Source of the DNA: Thinopyrum elongatum
Lineage: Eukaryota; Streptophyta; Magnoliopsida; Poales; Poaceae
NCBI GenBank assembly: GCA_011799875.1
Contig: CM022297.1
Location: 70,754,663-70,818,662 of the forward strand
Direction: 5' to 3'
DNA length: 64,000 nt
A program made the translations under genes and the position numbers. The notes under the pieces are model-generated. The model had not been told where the DNA came from, made no database searches, and saw only the letters and a list, made by a program, of their open reading frames with translations. Below, in pieces: positions 10,670 through 22,239 of this stretch (position 1 is the first letter of the stretch; each line of letters starts with the position of its first letter).

Positions 10670-12180
10670 CTGAAATGAAAATACAATTGCTTGATGGCAA
10701 GTATATTTGAACAAGATAACGTGGGGGTAGCGAGCTAACCACCTTTTGATGCTGCAGGTTAGGCAACACAATATCAGTATTAAAGACTGTGAGCGGTCAT
10801 CAAGTTCTATTTCGCACTATGATATATCATAATTGTACTAATTGTACCTTCATGTTCGCTATAGCCATGTCAATTATCATATTTGTGTCTCAAACATACT
10901 GGTTGCACTTTCGTGTTGTTTTTACACATGTGTTCTTGATGTTTAGTATGTGTCTACATATAGTCATACTGTCTACATCTCAAATGCATGCACTCACCAT
11001 GACTAATAATTATTTGTGTTACAAAACTGCTGTCTAAATCATTCTATCAAAGACATGGTTCCTGAATAGTCATGTCAGTATGTGCTTCCGTCATAGCTGA
11101 CCACTACGTGTCTATATGCATCCATCTTCTAATGTTGACCACCCTAGCTGAATGATATATCACAGTGCGAAATAGATATGTCATAAAGGTGAATAGCACG
11201 TGTTTAGATGCATATACATATTTTACTCCTGTATCCATCTTCCAATGCTCACAGCCAAAACCTTACTGAGGTTTGTTCAACTTTTTTTCGTTCATCGCAG
11301 ATGCTAGAGCTATATTGGATTTACAGCGTATTAATGGTGACAAATACGCACTTGAAGCATATAGAACTATCTTATGTACTCTGTAAGTGCCCTTCTTACC
11401 TCTTTAAAGTTAACATCAGCAAATGAACGTGCAACAGGTATACAATGATTAATGTAAACGGTTTTATTTCTTCTATCAGAGTAGCATGTAGCCCCTGCGC
11501 TCATATTGCAAGTTTTCCTTGCCACAGATGTGAACACTAATTGTAGCAGGCCACATGGCTTTGTACCTTGAGTCATAAGACTTATAGCAGTAATAAATTT
11601 ACAAATGTTACAACATAATGAAAACGAATTAAATTCCTCACTGCATATTGTAATTGATACAACTGAGCACGGGAACATTAAGGACTGTACACACGATCAT
11701 GTGGAGAGTGACCTTAAGGCAATGAATGTAGTTACACTCAGGTGGAGAGTGACAGGATCAGCACTCTACTACTTTATGTTCTTTACCACCAAAACTATTT
11801 TGCTGAACGGTTCATTTAGAGCAGGCTGAATTATGGCATACAATGCAATGTGTGGAGATTCAAGCAATAACTACGTTCAATTATCTCTACTGCTTTGCAC
11901 ATTCATACAGACAAGTTTTTGGTTCAGCCCTATTCAGCAACTATCTACTATTGCTATATTGCTATTCATTCTCACCTGTACCATGAATATAATGGCAGCT
12001 TATTCATTCTTAACAGGATGATTTCATAACAGCTGATTAATTGACTATGTGTCATAAAAAATGAGAAGCTACACAGTGTTGTTAACTGAAGATAGCCTTT
12101 TGTGCTTCTTGAGAAATCAATGTAAATATGTGCTGCGTATAAGTAGCAAAGATTTATGTAAATACAGTGTTTTGTATAAT
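10670..12180. other. Helitron interior without recognisable gene
   Basis: AT-rich sequence upstream of the first recognisable exon. Short open stretches occur on both strands but none shows domain similarity or codon structure that I can support. It probably holds introns or 5' untranslated sequence of the cargo gene. Confidence 0.4.
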
Positions 12181-12184
12181 ACCT

Positions 12185-12530
12185 ATATTCGCGATCGGCG
12201 GGTACGGCAAGGGATCGCCGCCGGATCTGTACGCGAATGGTGGCTCAGGCCGCGGATCGGCGCCGGATCTGTACGCGAACGACGGTGGCTACTGGAACAG
12301 ATCGGCGCCGGATCATTACGCGAACGGCGGCGGTTCCTGCATCCGGGCGGCGACGGATCTGCGGGTCCTCAAAACTCGTCAAGAACGGCGCCGCACACAG
12401 GGGTCGCCGTGGAAGTGAACCGCGGTAGATACTCAACGTGAACGGCGGCGGTTCCCGCGCGACGTTGAACTGAAAGGGTGGCGGGGAAGGGACCGAGCGG
12501 CGGGGAAGGGACCGAGCGGCGGGGACGTGC
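12185..12530. repeat. GC-rich imperfect tandem repeats near the Helitron 5' end
   Basis: Units built around 'gatcggcgccggatct' followed by 'tacgcgaacg' recur about every 45-60 bp between 12190 and 12345. A 20-bp unit 'gggaccgagcggcggggaag' occurs twice in succession at about 12488-12527. Base composition is far more GC-rich than the flanks. Its position just downstream of the Helitron 5' end and upstream of the cargo exons suggests a promoter-proximal or first-exon region of the captured gene. No core promoter motif is clear. Confidence 0.6.
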
Positions 12531-12817
12531 GCGTGTGATTCGAGCGCAGGAGGAATCGTCAACGACTGGATCTGTTAGCTGGGTTTTTTTCGTAGGTTTA
12601 TTGTCGTAGATCTTTTTCACAAAGTTTTCTGATGCATAGACCGGCCAGTTAACGACTGGATCCCTTGGGAACATCACGGTTTTTTTGTTTTTTTTTGGTT
12701 CGCCGTGGGATCGGGGGCGGAAGCGCTAGTACGACATAGAGGGAATTGAGGATGAAAAAAAAACGGTGGAGGTGGGACGAAAATTAACCGGCGGAGACTA
12801 CCAACTGAGACATTAGG

Positions 12818-12825
12818 AGTAGAGA
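12818..12825 (-). other. Helitron 5' terminus
   Basis: The minus strand begins TCTCTACT directly after host '...ATACCAA'. The TC start and the following 'CCTAATGTCTCAG' are typical of grass Helitrons. Confidence 0.88.
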
Positions 12826-15800
12826 TTGGTATCAAATGGAAGGGTTGTATCTGTGGACTATACTGCAGAATGCCAGAGGAGAAAGGAAAGCCTAGCCTAT
12901 CGAAGACTAGCATCTTCAAGCATCTCCAAGTGTCTTGCAGCATTCAGAAGAGTACATAATAGCAGTTTATATTTAACAAGCATGTTGTAGTATTAACGCC
13001 CAGAGATCCTTCCTCGACTCCCTGCAAGAAAGCAATCCCGGAGCCACATATCCATCTCATGTCTCAAGTATCCATTTCTAGTTATAATAGATCAGGATAC
13101 AAGTCCGTCCGTTACCGAGGACACGGCTATTCGAATAGATAATCTTCCCTGCAGGGGTGCACCACGTTTTCCAACATGCTTGATTACTCTGGCCGGACAC
13201 ACCTTACTGTGTCAATGCCCGTCCTCGGAAGATCAACACATCGCAGCCCTACCTAGGCTCAGCAGAGAGGTCCACGCCGGTCTACATCCTAAGCACTCTG
13301 GGGTCTTGGGCCCATCGCCCGTTGCACTCCAGGTCATTGCGTGCAGGGCGATACAGGCCACCACCTCTGGGGCGCCGACCAGGCCGTGCCGCAATGCTGA
13401 ACTGGACATCTGACAACGCTTTGGCTGATACTACGACACCGAATGCCCATAACTGTTCCCGCGTGGTGGTTAGTGCGTAAAGGCTAGTGGCCAACTCAGA
13501 TCAAATACCCAAATCCTTAGTGTGTTAGGAGCTCGCGGAGACGAGCAGAGACTCACGATCCTGTGACCCCGTCGCCCCGTCTCGAGGAAATACGGCAAGG
13601 GCTAGCCCAGCACACTCGGGGGCGGCCTGCCTGCCCGGCTGTGCCTCATAATTATCTCGCTGGTGCTCTCCGGGCCTGCACTACAGAGTTATCATCAGGA
13701 GTGTGTTACGAGGTATCACCCTTGGCACTCGATAGTAGCTCTGCAGAGTCGTACAACTAAAGGGGTTGTGCGGTGATGTGTCGGTCTTTGGTTGTCGATC
13801 ATGTTGATCGAGTCATCGGTCATCAAGCCGAGGCAACTGGGACAAGGTGAGGGGTCACTGGTGGATCACTATCCAACCTATACTAAGCAGTTTAGGATAA
13901 GCAGGTAAGGTACAATAGAGGTTACAAAAGTAGGCTATGGATCAGATAGGAGCAACCAATTACAGTAGCAAAATCTAATGCAAGCATAATAGAGAAGGAA
14001 CTGGGCGATATCGGAATGATCAAGGGGGGTTTGCTTGCCTGGAAGCTCTGCTAAAAAGGAAGAAGTGTCATCAACGATGTAGTCAATCACAGAGGCATCG
14101 GCAGCGGTCTCGGGGTCTACCAGAGAGAAGGGGGAAGAAACATTAAATACAGAGCAAACAAGGGCAATACTAAGCATGACAAGACCAAAGCAGCGCTAGG
14201 GGTGTTCTAACGCAGTGTTAGGTAATACCGGCGAAGAGGGGAAACAACCGGGAAAGTATTCCCGGTGATAGGTATTTTCGGACAGATGAAACAAAGGGGA
14301 CGGTTGCATGTTCGCTATGCTAGGGACGTGTGGCAGACGAACGGACTGCGTATTCGGATTCGTCATATTTTTTTGAGCAACTTTCATGTACAAAGTATTT
14401 TCATCTGAGGTACGGTTATTTTTCTATGAATTATTAAAGTTTTAGCAATTTCTAAAATTATTATTAAATCTAAAATGGGGTTATTGCATCAGCATGACAT
14501 CATCATGACGTCAGCAGTCAACTGAGTTGACCAGAGTCAACCCTGACATGTGGGGCCGTTCTGTCATAGACTAAAAACTAATTAACAGTTTTAATTAACC
14601 AATGAAGTTAATTAGGTAAACTAAACAGAGTTAATTTAGATAATTAATTAATTGATTGATTTTATTTATTAATTTTGTTATTTCTACATTCTACAGGGGC
14701 ATGGGGCCCATATGTCATAGGCCCAAGGGGGCCTAACAGGCGCTGGCGTTAGCGGGGCAGCGGGCAAAGGGGTTACGGGCGCCACCCGATCGGGCTCGGG
14801 CGAGGCCGTAGAGCCGGGGCTCGCCAAAGCGCGGCCACGGTGAGCAAGGCGGCAGAGGCGAACGAGCGGGCGGGGGCGCGCGGTCCGGGGCAGTGGCCGG
14901 AGCGGGATGGGCGCATGGGGGCGGGGCGCGGCCCTAGGCGTCAGCAGGCGCTGGCCGGCGCGCGGGGAACAGGGGGCGGCGGCGGCGGCGGGCGGCCTCG
15001 GCGATGCGAGCGGGGATGGCGGGCAGAACCGGCGGGGGCGGCTGCGCAAGGCGATGCAGATGCGCGCGTGGGCGCGGTGAGCAGCGGGCAACGGCCGCGG
15101 GGAACACGGGCTGGGGAGCCCCGGGCCGCACACGGGACGGCCTGGTGCGTGTTGCACGGACGTGACCACGGCGGGGAGCGCGGCGACCGGGACAGGGAGA
15201 GAGAAGGGGAGGTGCCAAGCGCGGCAGGGGTCAACGGGGCGGAGGCGTGGACGCTGGTACCGGTGCGTACGCAGGCGACGGCGTTCGAAGGCGGAGGCCA
15301 CGACGGAGTGCGAGCGAGGCCACGGGAGAAGGGGGAGACGGGGAGCATACCCCCTATGCAGGGGTTCAGGGCGGCGAGGCTCGTGGAGGCGGCTTGGGGA
15401 AGAGGGGGGGAGGCGTCCGGCGAAGAGGTCCAGCGAGGGGCGATGACTCCGGGCGGCGGTGGCGTCGGGGCCGAGGGGTCGGGGCTCTCTGTCCCGATCC
15501 AGACGGGGGGCGGGGGACGATGAGAGCATGGGGAGCGAGTGGGGGAGTGGGGAATCGAGGGGCTAGGGTTCCGGTCGTGGGGGGATAAGGGGAGGAGAGG
15601 TGCGCTGGCCTGGTGGGCGGCCGGTTGGGCCGAGGCCCAGTTGGGCCACGGCCCAGGGGGTTGCCCCTTTTATTTTATTTTTGTTTTTCTTTTTAAACTT
15701 TTGCTGTTTGACTTAATTTTGAATTTTGAATTCGAACGTGATTGAATCATCGCAAGGTTAACAACAGTAATCGCGGTGATGTGGCATCTTTAGCATGGGA

Positions 15801-15830
15801 TTACTGTAGCATAATTATCCGGGCGTTACA
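12826..15830 (-). repeat. 5' LTR of the gypsy element, distal part
   Basis: This 3005-bp piece begins (minus) TGTAACGCCCGG at 15830 and joins in sequence to 5109 once the Helitron is removed, giving an LTR of about 3504 bp. It holds a very GC-rich block (about 14740-15560) with overlapping open frames on both strands. The frames have no domain similarity and are probably compositional. U3, R and U5 borders cannot be placed with confidence. Confidence 0.85.
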
Positions 15831-17670
15831 ACATGTGATCTAGATCAAAACCTACATCTACTCATAGAACCGCTCATGATGCCACTGTTGGGAAACGTAG
15901 TAGAAAACATAAAAAAATCCCCCCTACGAACACCCAGAAATAATATGAAGATGCATATTGGGTTTGGATCAACGATCGTTGCCAACTCCAGAGTGCAATG
16001 GAAGTAGACGAGTCGGTGTAGATCATACTTGGAGTTCCTCGAACTTCGATGACGATCCCGCGAACCGCCCTTGAACGATCCCTCGAACGGAAGACCAAAA
16101 TCACGGTCTCTCTACTTGGTTGCAAGCGTACGACATTCATGATCTGGCAGTGCTTCGCCGTCCAGAGCTAATCATTGCCGAAGAATTAGAGGGAGGAGAT
16201 TAGAACGACACAACGCTTCTAATTATGAGGATTAGAGGTGGCTAGGGCTAGCTCTAATTAGTCAATTAGGACCAACTAGAACTAAATCAACAAGAGGAGG
16301 CTCCAAAACTTGTATATCAAAAGGGTGGAAATCCTCTAGTATATATAGGTTTGAGGGGAGAGGGAGGGCTGCCACCAAGGAGTAAGGATTCCTCCTTGGT
16401 GCATCGGCCCAATTTGGCCTCCCTCAAGAGGGAATGGGGCGCCTCCCCTATTGGGCCTTGGTGGCCCAGTTCGTTCTCCACCACTTGGCCTTTTTAGGCC
16501 CTTTGATATTAAATTAAATATATAAATGTTCTAAATACCTCTATACCATTATATATATAATTTAACATCCCCAGAAACATTTTCCATTTACATATAATTT
16601 ATCGGTAATACCCGGTATTACATGATACTCTCTAAAACCCTTCCAGTGACCCCGAAACGCTTTCGAATCCTCTCGGAACTATTCTGAATATTCATGAAAC
16701 AATTCCACAAATATATTCTCATGACTCCCATCCCACTAACTCTCAGCAGATCATGATTGCCTTAAGCTTGTGACCCCGTAGGTTTGATAACCCATAGACA
16801 TGAACGAAACCATTCATTCAATGACCGGAAGCGGGACCGTGGACATCTGTATCAGTCCCTATGAGCATAAGAATGATATTAGAGTGAACCTTTGGTTATC
16901 ATGTGATGTTCCCTTTGCTTTGCGACACTTCACAAAACCTAGGATTCATCAGTATCCTCCCTAGTCATCACTATGCTCGTTATACCGAAATCATCGTTAC
17001 CGGTTTTATTGTTCTTTCTCATTATTGTGTCCTGGCATCCCCATGACGAAGTGACGTGTGTCTGGCCAGACAATGATTGATGTCGTCACACCAGGAGGGC
17101 CCTAAGAATATATCTCGATCGTCGGAGGAGCAAATCCCACTATCGAGCTATCCGGCCACTTATCAAACTTTCTGATGAATCTGTAAGTTGTCGTTATGAT
17201 CACCGTATTACAAGTGACATTTGAGCAACCCCAAAGCCCATCGCACGGTAAGAAGTGACTGCGATACTCTCATGGTCTAAGGAGCAAAATCACACGTTAA
17301 CACTCCGTGTTATTACAATTGAATACAGACGATATTGATACAATTCACAACAAACAAGTTTGAGTCGATTCAATATGATCGTTCTTCCAACGTCATAATC
17401 TCAAAGTTGTTTTAGGACTATCGTTTAACACTTTAAACGATATCCTAAGATCCGGAAAACGTGATCACCAACAACACTTGAGCTAGTCCTAGAGGCAAGA
17501 CTAGGAACCTTTTATTTAACCGTTTATTATTCCACACGTGCATATGAGTTTTCCACTGAATCGCATATTCCAGGATCATAGAGGTAATAGCATGAAATAT
17601 AAACTCTATAATTATGAATATGGAAATATAATAATACAAATATTATTGCCTCTAGGGAATATTTCCAACG
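15831..17670 (-). mobile_element. Copia 5' LTR plus start of its internal region, interrupted by the gypsy insertion
   Basis: The plus strand from 15886 reads TGTTGGGAAACGTAG, and the other end at 17670 reads 'gcctctagggaatatttcc', the ends of an Angela/WIS/BARE-like copia LTR in minus orientation (1785 bp). Directly after the LTR, the minus strand continues GTGGCATCATGAGCGG, equivalent to the PBS region of the complete copia element at 44827-53403. After 55 bp it stops at the gypsy LTR. So this is not a solo LTR: the body was separated by the gypsy insertion and should resume left of the window. The outermost base pair at 17669-17670 is CG instead of the expected CA. Confidence 0.82.
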
Positions 17671-20600
17671 ACATTTTCGGGAATGCATGGCCGATAGCGG
17701 CTTGGCTAACCTAGGCTTCTCGGGCTACCCATATACATGGGATAATAAAAGGGATGCAGAGGAAAACATCCAAGACTCCAAGTGAAGCTTGACCGAGGTA
17801 GATGCAAATATGGGTTCCTGCAATTGTCTCTAGAGAGGTAGGTTGAGCATTTAATCAGGGAAGAATCAAACCATGTGGCACTTGTAATATGTGCAATGGA
17901 GTCTCCTGCTAGCAATTATCAAAGAGAAAAGAGCACCTTAAAATTTAAAGAAATGTGGCTCAACATGTTGAATACAACACAATGATTTTGGAAGCATGCA
18001 GTGATGCTAATAGAGGTAATGAGGGGCTCGGGCAGTCTGTCGTAAAGTTGAGTGCATGACAAGGTACGTGTAGTAGTGGAGTTGAACTATTTTTAGATCA
18101 ATTAGATACTAGATCTCCAGGCTTCGGGAACAACTGGAAGATGCGATGGAGAGGTCCTTATCCACTAGTTCCCAGCTTGAGGTACGAGATATTGAGGATC
18201 AACTTCCAAAAATTTATGAGAGGGAGGAGGCCATGTATAGGCAACATTCTAGGATCGAATGGATCAAGGCAGAAGATCATAACACAAGATATTTCCAAAA
18301 CATGGCCTCGCATCAGAAGTGAAAAATATTGGTAAGGGGCCACTCGGGGAGGATGGGTCACGAAGTATTGTTGATGAAGAGATGAGATGTATGGCTGCAA
18401 AAATTTACTCCCATTTGTTCACTTTCGAAGGCTCCTTTGAGGCTAACAGGATGCTACATCATACTGAGACTTGTGTCACAAAAGATATGGAGGCTCGGGT
18501 AATGGCGGTTGTCATGGATGAAGAAATCAAACATGCACTTTTCAAGATGGGGCAGATGGAAGCGTCGGGGCCGTATGGGCTCCCGATGATGTTTTACCAA
18601 CACCACTATGCGTTAGTACAGGAGAATGTGTGTAGAGTTGTCCGTGATTTTTTTATTGGTGTGGCTGCACCGAACTCCTTTAACTACACTGTCATTGTGA
18701 TGACCCCAAAACTTAACTCACTTGAGTTTCTTAACCAGTTACGCCCGACCAGTCTATGTAATGTGCTATATAAAATCACGCCAAAGGTTCTCACTTACAC
18801 ATTGAAGGTCGTGCTTCCCATAATGATATCAGAAGAGAAAAGTGCATTTGTACTATGGAGATTAATTACTGACAACATCATCGTAACATGTGAGTTTGTA
18901 CATGCAATCAGGATGAGGAAGCACAAGGAACCTCTTGTGTAGTTAAACTGGACATGATGAAGGCCTATGACTAGGCAGAATGGATCACAATGATTTGGAT
19001 TCTTCCAAGCCTGGATTGCAATGATCATGAGATGCTTCATGACAACAAAATTTTCTATTAAATTTGATGGGGGGGGGTCTCATAGTTTTGCATCACAGAG
19101 AGGATTCTGACAGGGTGACCCTCTAATCTACCCTAACTTACACTAGGAGTTATTTTCAACTACCAAAGAAAATGTGTCAGAACATGTACGATCTCGTTAA
19201 ACTTCAGGTGGGGTGCAATGAATGGTAAAAAAAGGTGCAATGGATAGCATGGGAGAAGATGTGTACAAGGAAGCATGAAGGTAGGCTTGGATTTCGAGAC
19301 TCTGAGGCGTTTAACCAAGCTCTCATATCAAAGTTGGCATGGACGATTATGCAAGTCCCTACCTTGTTGTGCGCTTGTTTTCTAAAAGAAAGATAATTTA
19401 AGTATTCCCTTTGGGAAGGACTTGTTGCACACAGGGAACAATTTTCCATATTACGTATGGTTCTAGCATCAGCATCCACCATGACAACTGCATACCATGG
19501 AGTGGCAGCCTTTAGCCACTGGACGAGGTATATGTCGAGGGTATAACCCATGTGAATGATTTTCTTATGCTCATGGTTTGTGTATTCAATGTTTTCTCAG
19601 GATGATGCTCGTGTTTGCAAATTGCTATCGGAGGAGCAGAGATGGATGACTATCTTGCATGGAATTACACCAAGAATAGACAATTTCAGTTAAGTTGGCA
19701 TATCATCTTCGCATGTCTATGAACCGAGTAAGGAACAAATGGCCGAAACCTTCCTTGAGAGTTGCAAACCACAAGGGTTGTCTTGCACTCTAGGATACAA
19801 GCACACAAAAAAAAGGCAACTATCCATATGCATGGCGGCTGATGTATAATATCCTAGCTTTTGGGACAGAACTCCAGAACAAAAGGATCAAGGAAGGCGT
19901 CGTCTGTGTCATGTGTGGCCGGGAAGAAACAATCTACCATAGATTTTGGGCATGTCCTCACTCAACTTTATTCTAAAAGATAATGTGCTAAAAAAAGGTG
20001 GATCTGGTGGCGATCTCGCCGGTCTCATAAAGTTCCGAGGATGCTCTTTGTAGATGGATGTAGGCATATGGCTCACAGAATCAATTGCTGAGGAAAGAGC
20101 AACAATGGTGCAAGGGCTTTTATTGGCTTTGTTTGGCGAGGAACCATACAAAGGACGGGAAATGCATGAAGGACTCGGATACGATTGCAAGCTCGGTAGC
20201 AAGCTACATGGAGGAATGGCTAGTAGTACAGAATTCAAGGGTTTAGGTCTCCATCCAAATGCTGATAAAGTCGTGGCTCCCAACCGGAGCTCGGCTAGCT
20301 GATAGAAAATGCAGACGGGGTCGTGTCCATGTTGGGGGAAAAGGGGGTGGCGGCATAGTCCGTCGGTATCACAATGGCACATTCCAGGGAGCGGCGTGCC
20401 TCCACCTCTACATCTAACCCTGAGCTAGTGGTAATTCTAGTGTTTCGGCGTGTGCTTCAGCTAACCGTGAAGATGGGTGTCCACAAGCTACTTGTTGAGT
20501 TCGACAACTAAAAGGTGGTGAGTATGTTGAATGACTAAGAGAAGAACCTATCTACTACAGGGCCATTGATCGAAGATATTAAAGGCTACTTAAGCTCGTG

Positions 20601-20757
20601 ATGAGTTTAGGGCCAAGTAGGCTCGACGATTCGCCAATGGTTTCATACATTGCCTAGCTAAGGAGGGTTGTTGCAATGAACTATGGAAAGTTTGGTTTCA
20701 TGTCCCTCCAGTACACATTATCTCGTCCGAAATTCTCGACGTCTTCGAATAAATAGT
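17671..20757 (+). pseudogene. LINE non-LTR retrotransposon, 5'-missing, decayed
   Basis: Starting directly at the copia LTR edge, the plus strand encodes the end of an AP-type endonuclease ('DSGLANLGFSGYPYTW', 'RLDRG' region). Then comes RT (18319-18942, with 'SGPYGLPMMFYQ', 'LRPTSLCNVLYK' and 'SAFVLWRLITDN'), the RT thumb-like '[21 protein letters not shown]' (19270-19350) and a zinc-binding-like 'CHVWPGRNN' region. A C-terminal RNase H-like segment follows ('VHKLLVEFDN...VVSMLND', about 20470-20560), ending with 'VWFHVPPVH'. Many stops and frameshifts break it. The RT 'FADD'-type active site is not visible, and a gap seems to fall at 18950-19190. LINEs copy themselves by target-primed reverse transcription. 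No poly(A) tail or target duplication is clear. Confidence 0.82.
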
Positions 20758-21480
20758 GAGTTGTTTGAACCTCAAAAGAGAGGTACGTGCATCGGATCCG
20801 AGGCATCTCCTCCAACGAATAGCGACCAAACAGGCACCCCCTACGCGAGCACCTACTATACGGGTCGGCCCATTCCCCGTTCCTCCCCATCAGTTTTGGG
20901 AAGGTTCTAGAACCTTCCCTGGAACCTTCCCTGGACCAATTTTTGTGTGTTTTTGTTTTTTCCTGCCTTTTTACTTGGAAAAAAATTGAAACAAGAGAAG
21001 TTGTTTCAAATATGTGAACAATTTTGAAATTTGATAGCTTTTTTTTCAAATTCGTGAACATTTTTTGGAGTACGGAACATTTTCTAAGTTAGGGATGTTT
21101 TTAAAATTTGTAAACATTTTTTAAAATACGGGAACAATTTTAAATTATTTTTCATTTTTGTGTTCCAGGAACAATTTTTTAAATTCATGGAAATTTATTA
21201 AACTCGGAACATTTTTTAAACCCAACAATATTTTATCAAATACATTATTTTTTTAAATTGGAGGACCTATTTCAAACTCGGGAACATTTGTTGAAATGTA
21301 GAACTTTTTTTTCAAAATAATGAACATTTGAAATCTGAGAAGATATTTCAAATTCATGGAATTTTATAAAATCTAGGAATATTTTTTGAATTCATGATTT
21401 TTTTTTGGAAAATCTGAGGTTTTTTTAAATCCTGAACCTGTTTTAAATAAGCAAGAAAAGGAAAAGAAAAATAAGAGGAA
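20758..21480. repeat. Low-complexity array of degenerate 'gaacatttttt' repeats
   Basis: From about 20935 to 21440 the sequence repeats, every 20-25 bp, a unit like 'aaattcgtgaacattttttt' with heavy variation. This type of array is common in Triticeae inter-gene DNA and is often inside Mutator-like or unclassified DNA transposons. No coding potential is supported. The start (20880-20940) has short local repeats 'ggaaccttccctgg'. Confidence 0.65.
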
Positions 21481-21829
21481 AAACATGGGCATCATACCTA
21501 TTCATGGGTTGACCCAAAGCATGCGTGGGAGGCAGGGGGTGTGGGGAGGGGGGTTGCGCGTTTGGAGGTCACATCTTACCCGCGCGCTAACTTTGTTTTT
21601 TAGGGCTAAGTGGGAGGTCTCCTCTGCCCGCAAGAGCAATTTCTCGCAAGTTGGAGCCAGTAATGTAGCTATCGTGCGATTTTTCCCCGTGGTTTTCTTT
21701 ATCAGGTTCTCATTGTTTTGCATTGATTTTCTTCAAGGTTTCTTTGGTTTTATTCAGTTTGTCCTTTTTTTATTTTCTCTTTGCACGGATAGACGAGCTA
21801 CAGTACCACGCGATACAGTCGCAATAGGG

Positions 21830-22020
21830 CTGGCCCGGTCGGAACGCCCCGCTGCTGTTGGACGCACTCATTGTCCAACAAGAGCTCCCGCGCCGGGCAA
21901 ATCCTATTTGGCGCTGCAGGCGGCCGTTAACGTGCATTTTCGTTAACTGGCGCTGCAGCGGCCGTTAACTGCATTTTCGTTAACTGGCGCCTGCAGCGCA
22001 CACCACCTCCCTTGCTGGGC
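21830..22020. repeat. GC-rich block with a ~40-bp direct repeat
   Basis: The unit 'gcgctgcagcggccgttaac' followed by 'gcattttcgttaactg' appears twice in direct succession between about 21911 and 21985, the first copy differing by two short inserts. A third 'gcgcctgcagcgc' follows. It lies between two low-complexity arrays and could be the end region of an unclassified DNA element. Confidence 0.65.
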
Positions 22021-22069
22021 CGGCCCGTCTAGAGTTTTTTCTTCCTGTGTTTTAGTCCAAAAAATTAAA

Positions 22070-22145
22070 GTTACTACCACCGAATCGAACCCACGACCTC
22101 CTTCACAAATAAACACGCCACAACCACCAGGCCACCAACAAGTTG
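22070..22145 (-). other. tRNA-like A-box/B-box pair (not a tRNA gene)
   Basis: The minus strand has 'TGGCCTGGTGG' (A-box like) followed by 'GGGTTCGATTC' (B-box like) at tRNA-like spacing. I could not form a clean cloverleaf or acceptor stem, so it is better read as tRNA-derived repeat sequence than as a functional tRNA. Confidence 0.45.
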
Positions 22146-22239
22146 TGCATTGTATCTTCGTTTTACTCTTTTGTTTGTTTGTCGGTTTGTTTTGTTCATT
22201 TTTTTCTTTTTTTAGTTCTTTTACCTTTTCTTTTATTCA

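Larger units (their letters stand above)
5110..12825 (-). mobile_element. Non-autonomous Helitron with gene cargo
   Basis: On the minus strand the element starts TCTCTACTCC at 12825 and ends CTAG at 5110. The end is preceded by a short hairpin (5121-5138, stem CCCGTG/CACGGG) seven bases from the CTAG. It sits between a host A (12826, minus) and a host T (5109, minus), and there is no target duplication. 5'-TC, 3'-CTRR, a terminal hairpin and insertion between A and T define Helitrons. Its length is 7716 bp. I find no HUH Rep or Pif1-like helicase motif, so it must be mobilised in trans. It carries two multi-exon coding segments on its sense strand (9004-10669 and 5330-7560) and a GC-rich repeat block near its 5' end. 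Confidence 0.92.
1..15830 (-). mobile_element. Ty3/gypsy LTR retrotransposon, Tekay-like, interrupted by a Helitron and cut by the window start
   Basis: Reading the minus strand, one finds LTR, primer-binding site, gag with a CCHC knuckle, aspartic protease, RT, RNase H and integrase in that order, which is the Ty3/gypsy order (RT before integrase). The integrase sequence around 'ECDVC...AEHQRPAG' resembles the Tekay/Del chromovirus lineage; a chromodomain would lie left of position 1 and cannot be seen. The 5' LTR ends are TGTAACGCCC at 15830 and GGGGGCGTCACA at 4611 (both minus strand). A Helitron occupies 5110-12825 inside this LTR. The element was inserted in the internal region of a copia element, whose first bases resume at 15831. 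Several frameshifts and in-frame stops make it inactive. The 3' LTR is outside the window, so no target duplication can be confirmed. Confidence 0.9.

Noticed and set aside
14684..15560. Long overlapping open frames on both strands in GC-rich DNA (up to 281 codons)
   Set aside because: They lie within the gypsy LTR, exist in many frames at once, and encode only Arg/Pro/Ala/Gly-rich low-complexity sequence, as expected from high GC content.
15886..17670. Solo copia LTR
   Set aside because: The copia primer-binding region and 55 bp of internal sequence follow the LTR directly before the gypsy insertion, so it is the 5' LTR of a split element rather than a solo LTR.
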